NCBI GenBank assembly: GCA_903954065.1
Contig: CAJBME010000234.1
Location: 1-45,598 of the forward strand
DNA: 45,598 nt
Origin: an uncultured bacterium
Lineage (GTDB): Bacteria > Verrucomicrobiota > Verrucomicrobiia > Verrucomicrobiales > V1-33
Reading direction: 5' to 3'
Below, piece after piece: positions 26,851 through 38,700 of the stretch (position 1 is the first letter of the stretch; each line of letters opens with the position of its first letter). The translations under genes were made by a program, and so were the position numbers. The notes under the pieces are model-generated. The model searched no databases. It saw only the letters and a list, made by a program, of their open reading frames with translations, and was not told the DNA's origin.

Positions 26851-28524
26851 TCACATCGCTTCGCGGGAGATATTGGCGAGGTGGTTGCTCAGGTAGGGGA
26901 AAAATTGTTTTTTGCGTGAGACGACGCCTTCGAGGTCGAAGATTCCCTTACGGAGGCGCGGGTAGTTGAGGGCGTCGGTGATGCGTTGGTCGCCTTCGGT
27001 GAGGAGCAGGCTGCGGTGGCGAGTGATATCGGTCACGAGGAGGCAGGCGAAGTCCAGCGTGCGCTCGGTCCGCAGCGATGCCAAGGCTTCTTGCAGTTCT
27101 TTTTCTCGTTCATCGAACGTCTCTAGTCCGAGTTCTTCGATTTGTGAGATGCTCACGCGCCATCCGGCTTCCACGTATTCTTTGCGGTCGGTGCCGATCA
27201 CGGCTGCTGGCGGTAATTCGCGGAGGATCGATCCTGCTTCGAAAAATCCGCGGGTGAATTCATCGATATCCAGACCGGCGATTTCGGCGAGCCATGGTAG
27301 CAGGCGGCGGTCGGTTTCGGTCGTGGTGGGGGACGAGAGTTTGAGGGTATCGGAGATCAATCCTGCCATCAGGCAGACGGCGGTTTCGCGGCTTGGGCGC
27401 AGGTCGCTGACGCGGAAGAATTGGGCGACAATCGTGGAGGTGGATCCAACGGGTTCGTTGATGAATCGGAGCGGTTCCCTCGAGACGAGGTTTCCACTGA
27501 GTCGATGATGGTCAATGACTTCGAGAATTTCTGCTTCATCCGCACCCGTGACCGCCTGCGAATATTCGTTGTGATCGACGAGGATCAGCCGGGTGCGTGG
27601 AAGCTCGACCAAGTCTGACTTGGAAAAGACGCCAAAAAGCCGGCCCGTGGTTTCATGGAGCACCGGAAAAAGTGGCTGAGTGGAGTTCTGAATGGCCGCG
27701 ACGATATGCGGCACCAGATCGCCTGATGAGAATGACTGAAACGAAGGATCCACCACGTCGGAGACGCGCCGGGAACAACGGATCAATCCCACGGTGGTCG
27801 CGGTGTCTTGTGTGCATCGCAGCAGGGCGACCCCGCGCTCACGGGCCAGCCGGACGAGGTCCAGATCGAATCCAAAACCGCCGGTCAGCAGCACGGCCCT
27901 CACTCCTTTTTCCACCACTTGGCGATGGATGTCGGGCCGGTCTCCCACCACGACTAGCACGTGTTCGGTTCCGAGGCGGGTCAGGCCGTCCGCATTGGTT
28001 TGCTGGCTGCTGGCGGCCACGAGGATGACCAAGTCTTCTTCGCTATCGAGACGTTCGCCGCATTCCACGCTGGCGCCCAACACGGCGCGCACTCGGTCCA
28101 GCGAGGTGTGGACGCGACGGTCCCCCAGTGGGCGGCCGCCGCCGCCAGGTACGAGCAGATTGAGGATGTCCGCCAAAGTGGGCATGCCGAGGACATGGCC
28201 ATTGACATCTACCACCGGCAGCGATGTGAAATTGCGCTCGATCAGGTAGCGGTAGACATCGAGAAATGAATCCTCCGGGCGCGCGAGTACGACATCGCGT
28301 CGGCAGATGGTCGCCGCCGTCGGACGTACATCCATCAGCAGGCGTGGGGGTTCGACCCCCGCCTGTTCGAGGACCCAGCGGGTCCGGGCATTGACCACGC
28401 CACAGCACGCCGCCTCGGCTTCCGGTAGGCGGGTCAGGCGCAAGTATTCCGCATACCCAATGGCGGCGCAGATGGCGTCAGTGTCGGGATTCTTGTGGCC
28501 GATGACGAAGACAGGGGAACTCAC
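26851..28524 (-). CDS. Putative manganese-dependent inorganic pyrophosphatase (family II, CBS-DRTGG insert)
   Basis: A 557-residue DHH-superfamily enzyme starting at GTG. The catalytic N-terminus is GHKNPDTDAICAA, with His10, Asp14 and Asp16 as metal ligands. A regulatory insert replaces the usual short connector: CBS motif (about 72-125, FTSLPVVDVNGHVLGM), a DRTGG-like domain (about 135-245), and a second CBS (about 255-305, FPVLHETTGRLFGVFSKSDL). The DHH core then resumes with ILVDHNE (317-319) and VIDHH (338-340), and a DHHA2 domain closes the protein (the substrate-binding half near SDTLKLSSPTTTETDRR). It hydrolyses pyrophosphate in the cytoplasm. In characterised CBS-type members AMP/ADP inhibits and ATP or diadenosine polyphosphates activate, so energy-state regulation is likely here. 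It lies 52 bp downstream of the zinc-ribbon membrane gene. Confidence 0.92.
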   Translation of the reverse strand: MSSPVFVIGHKNPDTDAICAAIGYAEYLRLTRLPEAEAACCGVVNARTRWVLEQAGVEPPRLLMDVRPTAATICRRDVVLARPEDSFLDVYRYLIERNFTSLPVVDVNGHVLGMPTLADILNLLVPGGGGRPLGDRRVHTSLDRVRAVLGASVECGERLDSEEDLVILVAASSQQTNADGLTRLGTEHVLVVVGDRPDIHRQVVEKGVRAVLLTGGFGFDLDLVRLARERGVALLRCTQDTATTVGLIRCSRRVSDVVDPSFQSFSSGDLVPHIVAAIQNSTQPLFPVLHETTGRLFGVFSKSDLVELPRTRLILVDHNEYSQAVTGADEAEILEVIDHHRLSGNLVSREPLRFINEPVGSTSTIVAQFFRVSDLRPSRETAVCLMAGLISDTLKLSSPTTTETDRRLLPWLAEIAGLDIDEFTRGFFEAGSILRELPPAAVIGTDRKEYVEAGWRVSISQIEELGLETFDEREKELQEALASLRTERTLDFACLLVTDITRHRSLLLTEGDQRITDALNYPRLRKGIFDLEGVVSRKKQFFPYLSNHLANISREAM

Positions 28525-28576
28525 AGGGAAAAAATAATCAGGGTGCGCTGATATCTAGCATAGGATGGCGGGATTA

Positions 28577-29761
28577 CTAGTCGCGTCCGTCCTGATTCCT
28601 GCGGGGTGGGCCGGAGACGGCCGCTTCGGTGTCGATCGAAGGAGGGACGATCGCCGGTGTGGGTCCTGCTGAAAGCTCGGGGTGCAGGCCGGACGGCCCC
28701 CAGCTGATGAGGCGATGAAGGATCGGAACCCAGGGACCATCAGTCTGGGTCCGGCCCCAGCAGACTTCCACGCTTGCTTCCCGGGTGGATCCACCGCTCA
28801 GTCCATCAGTCAGCGTACGCGCAATCGGGCTGCCCACGGGCAGATGAAAGGTGATGCGCTGCCCAGCGTCAAATAAATCAATCAGTTCGACCGCCAACGT
28901 CGAGGCCGGGCCGGGCTGGTTAAAAACGCGGCCTAGGCGGACGCGCAAGGTCCGATGGACAAACGAGGGTGTGTGCAAAAACGTCGAGACTGTATCGTCG
29001 TGAGTTTGGGTGAAGATTTCCCAGTCCAGATGCCACCGGGTTCCCACTTGGTGAAAGATAGCCAGTACGGGCGGGCGGCCAGTTCGGACGGCCCGCAGCG
29101 TGGCGCTGCCAGTAGTGCTGCCACTCAGGCCGGTCTGGCTGGGCAACGTGTACGGCTGAAAATCGGCAGCGAGGATTTCCTCCGGATCGCGCCCATTATA
29201 GTACGCGGCTCCCGTCGCATTCAGGCGGTGGGAATCGAGAATAAAAGCGCGTTTGGCCGCCCAGTTGTCGGCCTGTAAGAATCCGTTGAGGATCGACCTT
29301 AATTCTTCCGGGGTTGGGGGCGTCGCCGCGGTGACGGCGGCGGGGCGTGCGGCGGTCGGGCCGGAGGATACTTTCCACGCGGCCAGCGCGGCCAAAACGA
29401 TGAGTGCGGTGAAAGCACTCAGGATGAACCATCGGTGTTGGTTCTTGGCGGGTGTGATTGTCTTCTGCGGCGCGCGGGCGATGGGCGACGGGGCGTTCGT
29501 GCCTGCGCCTACAGTCGCGGTGGTCGCGGTGGTCGCGGTGGTCGCGGTGGCGCCTGCGCTAGTGGGAGGCTCAATGATGGAGCCGCAGGCCGGGCATGAC
29601 CCACGTCGCGGAGTGCCCTCTGAGCGCAGGGTGGCGTGACAGCACGGGCACGACCATGAGTGTTCTGGCGGCGTGCTAGCGGGATAATCCTGGGCGGCAG
29701 GAGAGGTGTCGGCGCCAGGCACGGGCCGGTGCGGGCTGGGTGATGGATGAAGGGCGCTCAT
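28577..29761 (-). CDS. Zinc-ribbon single-pass membrane protein, coupled to the giant gene
   Basis: A 394-residue protein from the ATG at 29761, which overlaps the giant gene's stop as TAATG. The longer frame from 29809 would overlap the giant gene without reason. Residues 1-35 are Pro/Ser-rich. A zinc ribbon has Cys38, Cys41, Cys56 and Cys59 (SCPCCHA and SCPACGS). A Thr/Ala-rich linker encoded by a 9-bp tandem repeat follows, then one membrane segment at about 111-130 (FILSAFTALIVLAALAAWKV). The remaining 250 residues, probably outside the cytoplasm, have an alpha+beta look (ILNGFLQADNWAAKRAFIL, TRWHLDWEIFTQ), resembling small SnoaL/NTF2-like folds. Function unknown. Translational coupling suggests it helps make, anchor or export the giant pseudopilin-like protein. 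Confidence 0.75.
   Translation of the reverse strand: MSALHPSPSPHRPVPGADTSPAAQDYPASTPPEHSWSCPCCHATLRSEGTPRRGSCPACGSIIEPPTSAGATATTATTATTATVGAGTNAPSPIARAPQKTITPAKNQHRWFILSAFTALIVLAALAAWKVSSGPTAARPAAVTAATPPTPEELRSILNGFLQADNWAAKRAFILDSHRLNATGAAYYNGRDPEEILAADFQPYTLPSQTGLSGSTTGSATLRAVRTGRPPVLAIFHQVGTRWHLDWEIFTQTHDDTVSTFLHTPSFVHRTLRVRLGRVFNQPGPASTLAVELIDLFDAGQRITFHLPVGSPIARTLTDGLSGGSTREASVEVCWGRTQTDGPWVPILHRLISWGPSGLHPELSAGPTPAIVPPSIDTEAAVSGPPRRNQDGRD
29514..29549 (-). repeat. Four tandem copies of a 9-bp unit (coding)
   Basis: GTCGCGGTG repeats four times exactly. On the coding strand it gives repeated Thr-Ala-Thr units in the linker between zinc ribbon and membrane segment. Such arrays change copy number by slippage without shifting the frame. 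Confidence 0.9.
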
Positions 29762-32700
29762 TAGTCGATGCTCCAGATGCGGGAGATAGTCAGGCTTGAT
29801 GGTCCCCATGGAGTGCGGCCTGGCTCGGCGGCGGACTGGCCGATGACGGCGGTTTTGTTGCGAGGAGAGTTTTGGAAGGATGAGAATGCGCCGGCGGTAT
29901 GGATGTAACTGGCTCCGTTAAGCTGCACCATCGCTTGCACGACGCCATCAAAACCGGGTCCTGTATTCCATGAGGTATCAACCGCCCCCGAAGCGGTCAA
30001 GCGGGCCGCGCGGCTGCGAGCCGTACCGGCGATGCTGGTGAAATCACCGCCGATGACCATCGCTCCGGTTGGTTCCAGCAAGCCTGCGTAGACGGCACCT
30101 GTGCCGGTTCCGGTGCCAGGATTGAAGGTTGGGTCCTGAGTGCCAGTGGCCGTCAGTCGGACAATGCCCTGGCGAGGAGCGGAGAATTTCCCCCCTGCCA
30201 CAATCCGGCTGGCCTCGTCCACTTTCACCCAATAAACGGCATCGCCAGTGCCAGAGGAAAATCCGGGAACAAAAGAAGTATCACGCGCGCCCTGCGCTGT
30301 CAGGCGCACGAGACGATTGCCGCTGGCTTGGCCGTTCCATGTGCTGAATGAACCGCCAGCCAGTACGCCGCCGTCCGGATGCAGGGCCAGCGAAAATACT
30401 GGACCGTTGGGACCCTGGCCGGGGCGGAATGAATCGTCGACCGACCCATCCGCATGCAGCCGGGCCAGATTGGTCGCCGCCACGCCGTTGACTTGGCCAA
30501 ATTCGCCTCCAATCAGAATCTTGCCGTCCGGTTGCTGCGCCACCGCATAGACTTTTCCGGCCGGTGGCTGCGCGATCGTGAACCCACGCAGAGAGAACGT
30601 GAACACACTGTCATGAGCGGTGAGCGCGCCGTCGAAGCTGGGCCTAGGCTGGCCGCCGGACGGTTCGGTGGCTTGAGTGGTCCAGAAACTCACGGCCAGA
30701 CTGCGGACCGGCTGGGTGGTGAAACTGTGGGCCACGCGGCCGTGTTTATTGTCGGATTGCAGCCCCTGACCGATGGTCTGATAAACGCCGTCACTCGTGT
30801 CGGTATCCAGACGGACTGAGTCGGCCTGGTTGACGGTGACTGGGTCTTGGCTGGTGCCTAGCAGCGGCTCGGATTGTGCGCTCAGGTTGTCGTACCGGTC
30901 CGCCGCCACCGGCGCACCCGTGGCGTCAGGCGTGCTGAAGGCGCGGACCGACGCATGCTCAAAATATCCGCTCGATGCCGTGACTTCTTGAATCCGGACG
31001 TTGTCGAAAAGCATGCCCGACGTCCCCAGTTTTAATCCCAGACCAGCCACCGCTTGCGAGGTGAAGGGGATGCGTTGGCACCTGTTTCGTAAAACCAGGC
31101 TGCGGCATACCAAGGAGCCTTCAAATCTGCCAGAGGATGTGACCGCGGCTAGCGGAGCCAGCACCGCTCCGTTCATGTTTTGCGACCGGCAGTCGAGAGT
31201 GGTCGCTTCATGGAAATTCCACACGATTTTTTGCATCCAGCCCGTGCTCTTGAAGTTATCGATCAAGTCGCAGTCGCTGGTCCACACTGGGTTGACTCCG
31301 GCGACGTTGATGATGACGCCGGTGATATCGCTGGAGTTTCCTGTCGATGAGGTGATCTCGACTGATTCCACGCCCCCGTTGCCGAAGAGATCGGCGGCAT
31401 TGATGTGAAAGACGGCGATGCCGGTCTGGTCGGGCTTGGTGCTGGGGACGCACACGAACCGCCGGGTGTCAGAACTGCCGGTCATGCTGCTGTTGGCCGG
31501 AAGCTGGCGATACGCCTGCGACCGCGCCGTCAGATCATTGCGCATGATCTCAGTGGCCGCCGGAATGCCCGGGTCAATGACGAGACGCGTCGACTGCCCG
31601 CCGCCATCAATCCATTCAATCGGACGCAGGCCGCGGCTCGCCAGATCCTTGACGGCCAGTTTGGCGTTGGAACCGCTGTGGATATCAATTTCACTCGAAC
31701 TGGTCCCGCCCTGAATCGCTCCACCGACGACGACCACTCGCTCCGCTCCGTTCGGCGTGTAATCGTCACCCATGTCAATGGCATCGGTGGCCGTCAGATC
31801 GCCGCCAATCCACGCCTTGCCGTCGATGTCGGCCGAACTGCTGAGGTTTTCGAAAACGATGACATTGTAGTCAGCCATGAACGAAGTCGGTTGAATGGCC
31901 TCTGTTTTGCCCTTGGTCGACAGCCAGAGCTTGAGTTTGTTGCTGGTCGAGTGGGTTGGCGGGGCGGTGAAGTGGGCGCTGAGGGTGCGCCATTGTGGGG
32001 CATTCCAGCTGGTGGCCGGGATGTTTTCGGGCGGCTGTCCGGTGCTGATATCCTGCAGATTGTTCAGTTCACTGAATCTCGTGACGTTGGCCGTGTCCTG
32101 ATAGAACAATTCAAGTGCCGGGGTCATGGGTGAGGCATTCACACCATCGGGCAAGGCCGCGTTGAACGTCACGCAATCGACCATGATTCGATAGGTGCGG
32201 TTGGTAATGAGCGGGGTGGTGGCCGACGCTCCTGCGCCCACGGCCCATTCCTGGCTGAGGTAGCGGCTGGTATTTTCATCCGAGGCATTGAGATAAATCA
32301 TTTTGCTCCCGTTTGACGAGCGCCCGGCATCGGAGACCCAGTGGAAAGTCCCGGTCGTCCAGCCGGAGACCGAGGTGCTGCCCGTCTGGTTGATAAGGGC
32401 CGGGGTGCGGGACGGATGGGTGTCACTCGGGAACCAACTGGAATAGTTCCAGCTCACGCCATTTTCGAAGCTGCCATTGACGGCTAGGTTAGGGCCATAC
32501 GTCGGGGCGGATCCCGCCAGTTGCTGCAGGCTACCCACGATAGCCTGATCCAGATGAACCGGTTCTGAGAAGGAAATGACCATGGTGGCCGGAGTGGGCG
32601 TGCCTTGACGGTCGCTGTTGAGACGCAGGGCATGAGCACCTGTCAGGCGGCGGTCCGGGTTCGGTCCGCCGGTCTGGGCGGTGGTCGGTCCATGGAGGTC

Positions 32701-35700
32701 CGGGCCGTCGGCCAAACCGTGGCGCGGTCCGCCGGTTTCGGTCATATTTTGAGAATAATACAGCGTCATATTCACCCCGCTGCCATTGACATTGGGCCAT
32801 GACTGGCTGCCAAAGCCGGTGATCCCGCCGGTCGCGGAGGCCAAGCCGAAATACGGGGTGCGGGCCCCGGTCCAGGTGTCGGTTCCATTCAGGGGGGCAT
32901 TGGGCACGAGCGAGCTCCATGACGCCCAGTCGGGAGCGGTCACGGACTGGCTGCCGGAGGCTAGGACTTGGGGAGTGAAGGTGGTGTCGAGCGATCCATC
33001 CGGATGGACGCGGGCCAATCCCTGTCGGGCGCGCCCGTTGAATTGGGTGAATTCACCTCCGGCGATGACCCGGCCGTCGTCCTGACGGGCCACGGCACGC
33101 ACTGGTCCATTGGCGCCAGTCCCGGGGTCGAAAGACGGATCAAGCGATCCATCGGACGCGAGCCGGGCCAGATTGCGATGGGTGCCGGCGGCGGTGGCAA
33201 ATTCTCCGCCGATGTAGGCGCGGGGCACGTTCAGGCTGGGGTGGGGCGGAGCGAGATTGCCGCCGGCTAGATCATAAATGCCGCCGGTGATTTCCGGGGT
33301 GACCACGGATTGCTGAGTGGCGGTTCCGTTGGTCGCGCTGATGCGGCTGATGGTATTGCGTGAGGTGGTTGTGCTGGCGTTGGTGCCATAAAGGAAACCA
33401 TCATCGCGGGCCCAGATCAATCCGGACCAGACGGGTGATGACGATGACAGGGTGGTCAGTCCGCTGGGGGCGAGCAAATTGAACCGTCGCAATTGCGAGC
33501 CGGCGGCCAGATAGAGCAGGCCATTGTCGTCCACTCCGGCCGCTGTCACTCGGCTGAGGCCGGCATTACCGTTGAGATCGAGCACTTTTTCTTGGGCCAC
33601 GATGGCTGTGTCGGTGAAGCGAATACGGATCAGATCGTCCCGCAATGACGACGTGTCTGCATCGTAATTGACGTAATACAAATCGCCGGCATGGAAGGCG
33701 AGGTGCTGTGGACGTTCCCGGGGGACATGAGCCCATTGAGTGGAGGCAAGATTTCCGATCGTGCGAAAGGTGTGCGTGGCCAGATCATACTGACCGAGAC
33801 GGGTGTTGGTATTGGTGTTTTCTACCACATAGAGCAATTGTCTGTGCTCGTCACAAGCGATGGCCTCAAGGGCGTAACCAGCGGCCGTCGGCAACGCGGT
33901 GCGCGCGCCGGTGGCGGGGTCAATCTGATAAATGGTCGCGGTGCGGTTGACGGCGAAATACCGGTCACCGGGCGGAGCGGTGGCCGTGCTGCCACTGGCG
34001 AGATCGGAAAAAGCAACGGCCGGAACTGTCATAGGGCCGTTCGTGCGGCGGCCGTCGCTCGGGCTCACTGCATCAAGCCGCTCCGGAGCGGACCGGGGCG
34101 CGCTGGCGAGGCGCCCACCTTCAGGATACCAAAGGAGTCCGTGGCTGGATTCACCGGAGGTCGTAATCACGCGCGCCAGACCGCCAAGACGGAGATCATA
34201 GCGCGCCAGCGTCGATCCATAATTGAAATAGAGTAGGCCGGTATCATCGAGCGCCGCCGCCCGGACGACGCCAAAACTGAGGTTGTCATTCAGATCGTCA
34301 GCGTGTTCTTGCGACAAGATCGTGCCCTGGCTGAGCGTGATCCGAACGAGGTCATCGGTTTCCGGGGCGATATAATACAAGCTGCCATTGTAAAAAACGA
34401 GGTTTTCCGGGCTGCTAGCCGGCTTGTAGGCGAGGGCGGCATGGCGCAAGTCCCCAAGGACGGCATGCGTGGACGTGCCAAGTGTGTAAGTGCCGAGCCG
34501 CGAGGTCGTAGCACCAGCTTCGATATAGTACAGAACTCCCGCGGCCTTGTCGAAGGCGATCGACTCTAGGGCAAAAGGGGCGGCCGTCGTGACCACCGCG
34601 GTGGCCGCGGTCACCGGATCAACGCTGAAAATTGTCCGAGTCCGGTTGACTCCATAAAACGGCGCCATCCGGGTCGAGGGCAGCACAACGGATGGTTCGG
34701 TCGCCGCAAAATCCACGGGGTTGATTAAGGGCATGATCGCCGCCAGTAGGGAATCGGCCGCCGTTTCCGTATCGACGAGCCGCAGGGAGGCGGGCGAAGC
34801 CGTGCGGTTGGCCACTAGGTTGCCCGCGGCGAATGTGACGGCCAAATAGTCGTACGAGGTCGACGCCACCGGTCTCAGCCCGTTCATCCCACCAAGGTCG
34901 AAGCGCCAGAGCGCGGCATCGGCATTGAAAAACAACACGCCGTCAGCGCGGACCGAAAGGTCGCCGACCTCAGTGAATGCTTTCGTATTCTGGCTCAGGT
35001 CAGCCACTTTTCTGATCGAGACGACGGCTCCGGCGTCGAGTTTAATCCGGATCAAATCGTCGCTCTGACGGGCGATGAAATAGAGGTCACCCGCCAGGCA
35101 GACGAGGTTGGCGGGCGGATGGGTGATCGGGCCGGCGGGATCGGCGCCATTGAGCTGGCCCACAAGCTGGTGGGATCCGTCGTCCAGATTGTACTGGTAC
35201 AGCCGGAAATTCCCGCTGCTGTCGGCAGCATCAGTGTAGTAGAGCATTCGACTTTGCGCACAGTACGCGAGTGATGTCAGCGACGCGCCGACCGCCGGGC
35301 TGGAGGAACTAACGACTCGAGTCAGTCCATTCAGCGGATCGATGGAGTAGAGAGACCGACCAGTCTGGGCAATGGCATAAAACGCGTCATCGGTACCGGT
35401 CAAATTTCCCTGATGAAAGGCCATGGCCTCGATGCCGGACCAGCTGAAGCGCGTGCCGTAATTCCACAGCAACGGGTCCGGGGTCGTTCCTGGCTGGATC
35501 AATTTAAAAGCTTTTTGGTCCGTGGTGCCGGCGATGTTGGACGCGACGATAGCGCCGTCCGATGGATCCACAGCGATGGCTGGATAGTGGCTGCCGGTCT
35601 CGGTGCTGTGACGGCTGAGGATGGCGCCGGTCGAGGCATTCACCGTGAAGACATGACCGGTCGGGCCGTCCGAAACAAGCAACGCCCCATCGGCAGCAAA

Positions 35701-38700
35701 TGCTAGATCGGTGGCTCCCGTACAAGTCAGGCCTGCGCCGGTGATCGGACCGACGGCGGTGAGGCCAGTCAGGGCTCTGGCCGTATTGAGGCGCAAGGAG
35801 CTGAGTTTGAACAGCAGATCGGTGGCGGCAGTCTGGCTGAAGTTCAGTACGCCGTAGAGGGCGCCGTCGGGTCCAACGGCTAGACCGGTCACGTGGTCCG
35901 TGTTAGCCAGCGGGGCGGCGGGGCTGAGTCCGGCGGCGAGGTCGCCCAGACAGGTGGCCATGGCCGGCTGGCCGGGAGTCAGGCGGTTGAGATCAATGGA
36001 AAAAAGCGGACGGTTGCAGGGTTGGCCGTTGAGGGTAATCGGCTCCGGCCCGGTCAAAAAGGCTCTTCCGGTTGAGGTGATGGCCAATGATTTTATTGTT
36101 CCTCCGGTTGCCGTCAGACTCCTGGTGACCGTCCCATCCTGATAAAAGATTTCGCCATAATCCACGGCTTCAGCCGCTTGGGAACTACGATGGTTGCGGA
36201 TCTCGACGAGATGTCCGGTGGGCGTTCCAGCAATGGCCCAGAGGGAGTTGCTTCGGTCAAGCACGGTCGCTGCGGCCGGGCCGGCCATGTCCGTAAATCC
36301 GCGCGCGGGCGAGGTGGTCGCGCCGGACGCCACGGTCAACGCACTCGTGCCGGTGGTATACCGGTCGATGGTGGCCGTACCAGTCGCCGACGCTCCGTAA
36401 AAGGTTCCTTCAAAAATGGCCGATGACTCAAGAAACCGGCCGCTGCTGCCAAATGATTGGAAATCATTGGGGCCGGTCACGCTGAGTCGGTACATGGGAG
36501 CTCCAGCAATTTTTTCCCCAAAATACATCATGCCGCCCTGCGAAATGGCAATGTCACCAATCTCGGTAAACGCCTTGTTGCTGCGGATATCGAGCACTTT
36601 CGACTGGCTGGCGATCCCGGTGGCGGATGGAGTCAGCTGGATCAGGTCGTCGGTATTCCGGGGGATATAATAGACGCTGCCACCATGAAAAGCGAGGTTG
36701 CCCGGGCTTTCGGACGGAGGGTCTTTGCAGGAATCGCCGCCGCGCAGACTGCCTAGGTCGGTGTGCTCCCCGGTGTGCAAACTATACCGACCAAATCTGA
36801 AGCTGGACGTGCTCGTGGTATCTTCCGTGTAATACAAAAATCCGTTTTCTGAATCGAGCGCCAGCGAGCGCAAATTAAAGGGGGCGCTCGCATCCAGTAC
36901 TGAATTCACGCCGGTGCGCGGGTCCACGACATGGATCGTGCGGTTGCCGCCAGTGATGGCGAACAGGCTGGCGGCTAGCGCGGGTACCGGCAGCGCCGTG
37001 TGCGGTCCGGTCAGGTCAAAAAGTTCGAGTGTCGGTGTCGTCCGGTTCCCGGTGGTGGCATTTCCGTTGGAGATCGAGAGTGTGTCGAGGCGGGTGACCG
37101 CGGCGGTGGAGGCGGCGTGCAGGGAGTTGCCAGCGCTGTTCCAGAGCAAGCTTTCGTATGATCCGATGCAGTTGCTGATTGTTTTGAATCCGTTGTTGGT
37201 ACGAATGTTATAGCTGCTGAGCGACTTTTCGTGAGCGATGATGAGCTGACCGGCGTCATTGATCGCAGCGGCTCTGACGGCCCCGAGTGAGTTGCCAGCA
37301 TCCAGGTCGGCCACTTTTTCCTGACTGACGATACCGGTCGCAGAAACCCGGATTTTGACGAGGTCGTCGGTCAGCGAGTGAACGTAATAAAGGTCATTGC
37401 CGAAGCTGACGAGGTTTTCTGGGTCGCGGCTGGCGCGGTAGTTCAGGCTGGAATCGGTCAGTTGGCCGAGGGTGACGTGAGTGTTGGTGGTCGGTGTATA
37501 CCGGCCGAGGCGAATGCTGGTGCCTGCATGCTCGGTGTAATATAGTTGATTGGATTCGGTTTCGAGAGCGAGCGCATTGATGGCAAACGGGGCGCCGGCG
37601 GTGACGAGGGTGGCTGATCCGGTGGCCGGATCAAGGGCGTGGATCTGGCGAGTACGATTGGCGGCGAAATACCGGGTCGTCGATTGAGTCGGAGTGAAAA
37701 CTCCGTTAAAAAACGCGATGGCCCGAATCTGGGGTATCCCAAAGAGTTCGTTGTAATTGAAATACGGACGACCGCCGGCGGCTGCGGCGTCCAGCGACCG
37801 GATCGTCTGGCGGCTCGGGTCCGAGACGGTGAGGTCGTTGTCGGAGGGATTGATGGCGAGGGCGCGGCTGGTGGTGCCCGCTGGCGATGGCACAAGGGTC
37901 ACGATGGCGCCGGTGGCGGGATCGACGGTGTAGACGTGGTTGTCTGCGGCATCGGTGACATGCAGGATGCCATCGGCGCTGAAGGCTATGTCGTCAGCCG
38001 AGGTGGCGGACCCAGCTGGCCCCTGCAAGCTGCCGCACGGAAGGAGGTTTATCAGTTGTTGAGTGTTGTCGACCAGTAGATTGGCGATCGTAAAGAGATA
38101 ATCGGGAGTCGTGGCGTCGCCGGTCCTCAGCACCCCGTGGAGCTGGCCGCGAGGGGAGATGGCTAGGCCCGTCACTTCGTCGCTCGCTCCGGTTATCCAT
38201 TCGCTCAGGCCTTTCTGCAGGTCGCCCACAAAGGTCGCGGTCAAAGCCGTCCCAGGGAGCCTCGTGCCCAGGTCCAGCTGAAAGAGTGGTTTCTGACGGG
38301 TGACACCACCGATGAAGGTGGGTCGGTTACGGACAAAATACGCCGTGCCGTCGTTCGTGATCGCGAGGTTTTCCAGTCCCTCGGTGTCGATGGCCACGGC
38401 GGCCCCCCCGTCGAGATACGACACAATGCCCCAGTCGGTCGCCTCGATGCCCGGCGTCCGGTAGTTTTTGAATTCGATGAGCCGCGCCTTGCCGTTGGCG
38501 GTTCCGGTGGTGTCCGGGACCAGACTCCAAAGCGAGTCCGAGCGGCCCCAGGAAGGGGTGGTGGTTTCGTGGCCGGCGCAGTCGATGAAGCTGAGGGCCG
38601 GGCTGGTCACGCAGCTGAAGGTGGCACTGCCGGTGGTGCTGGACGTTTTCTGCACCGTGGTGGGCTGCGAGCTGAACACACCATGGAAGGCGGCTTTTTC

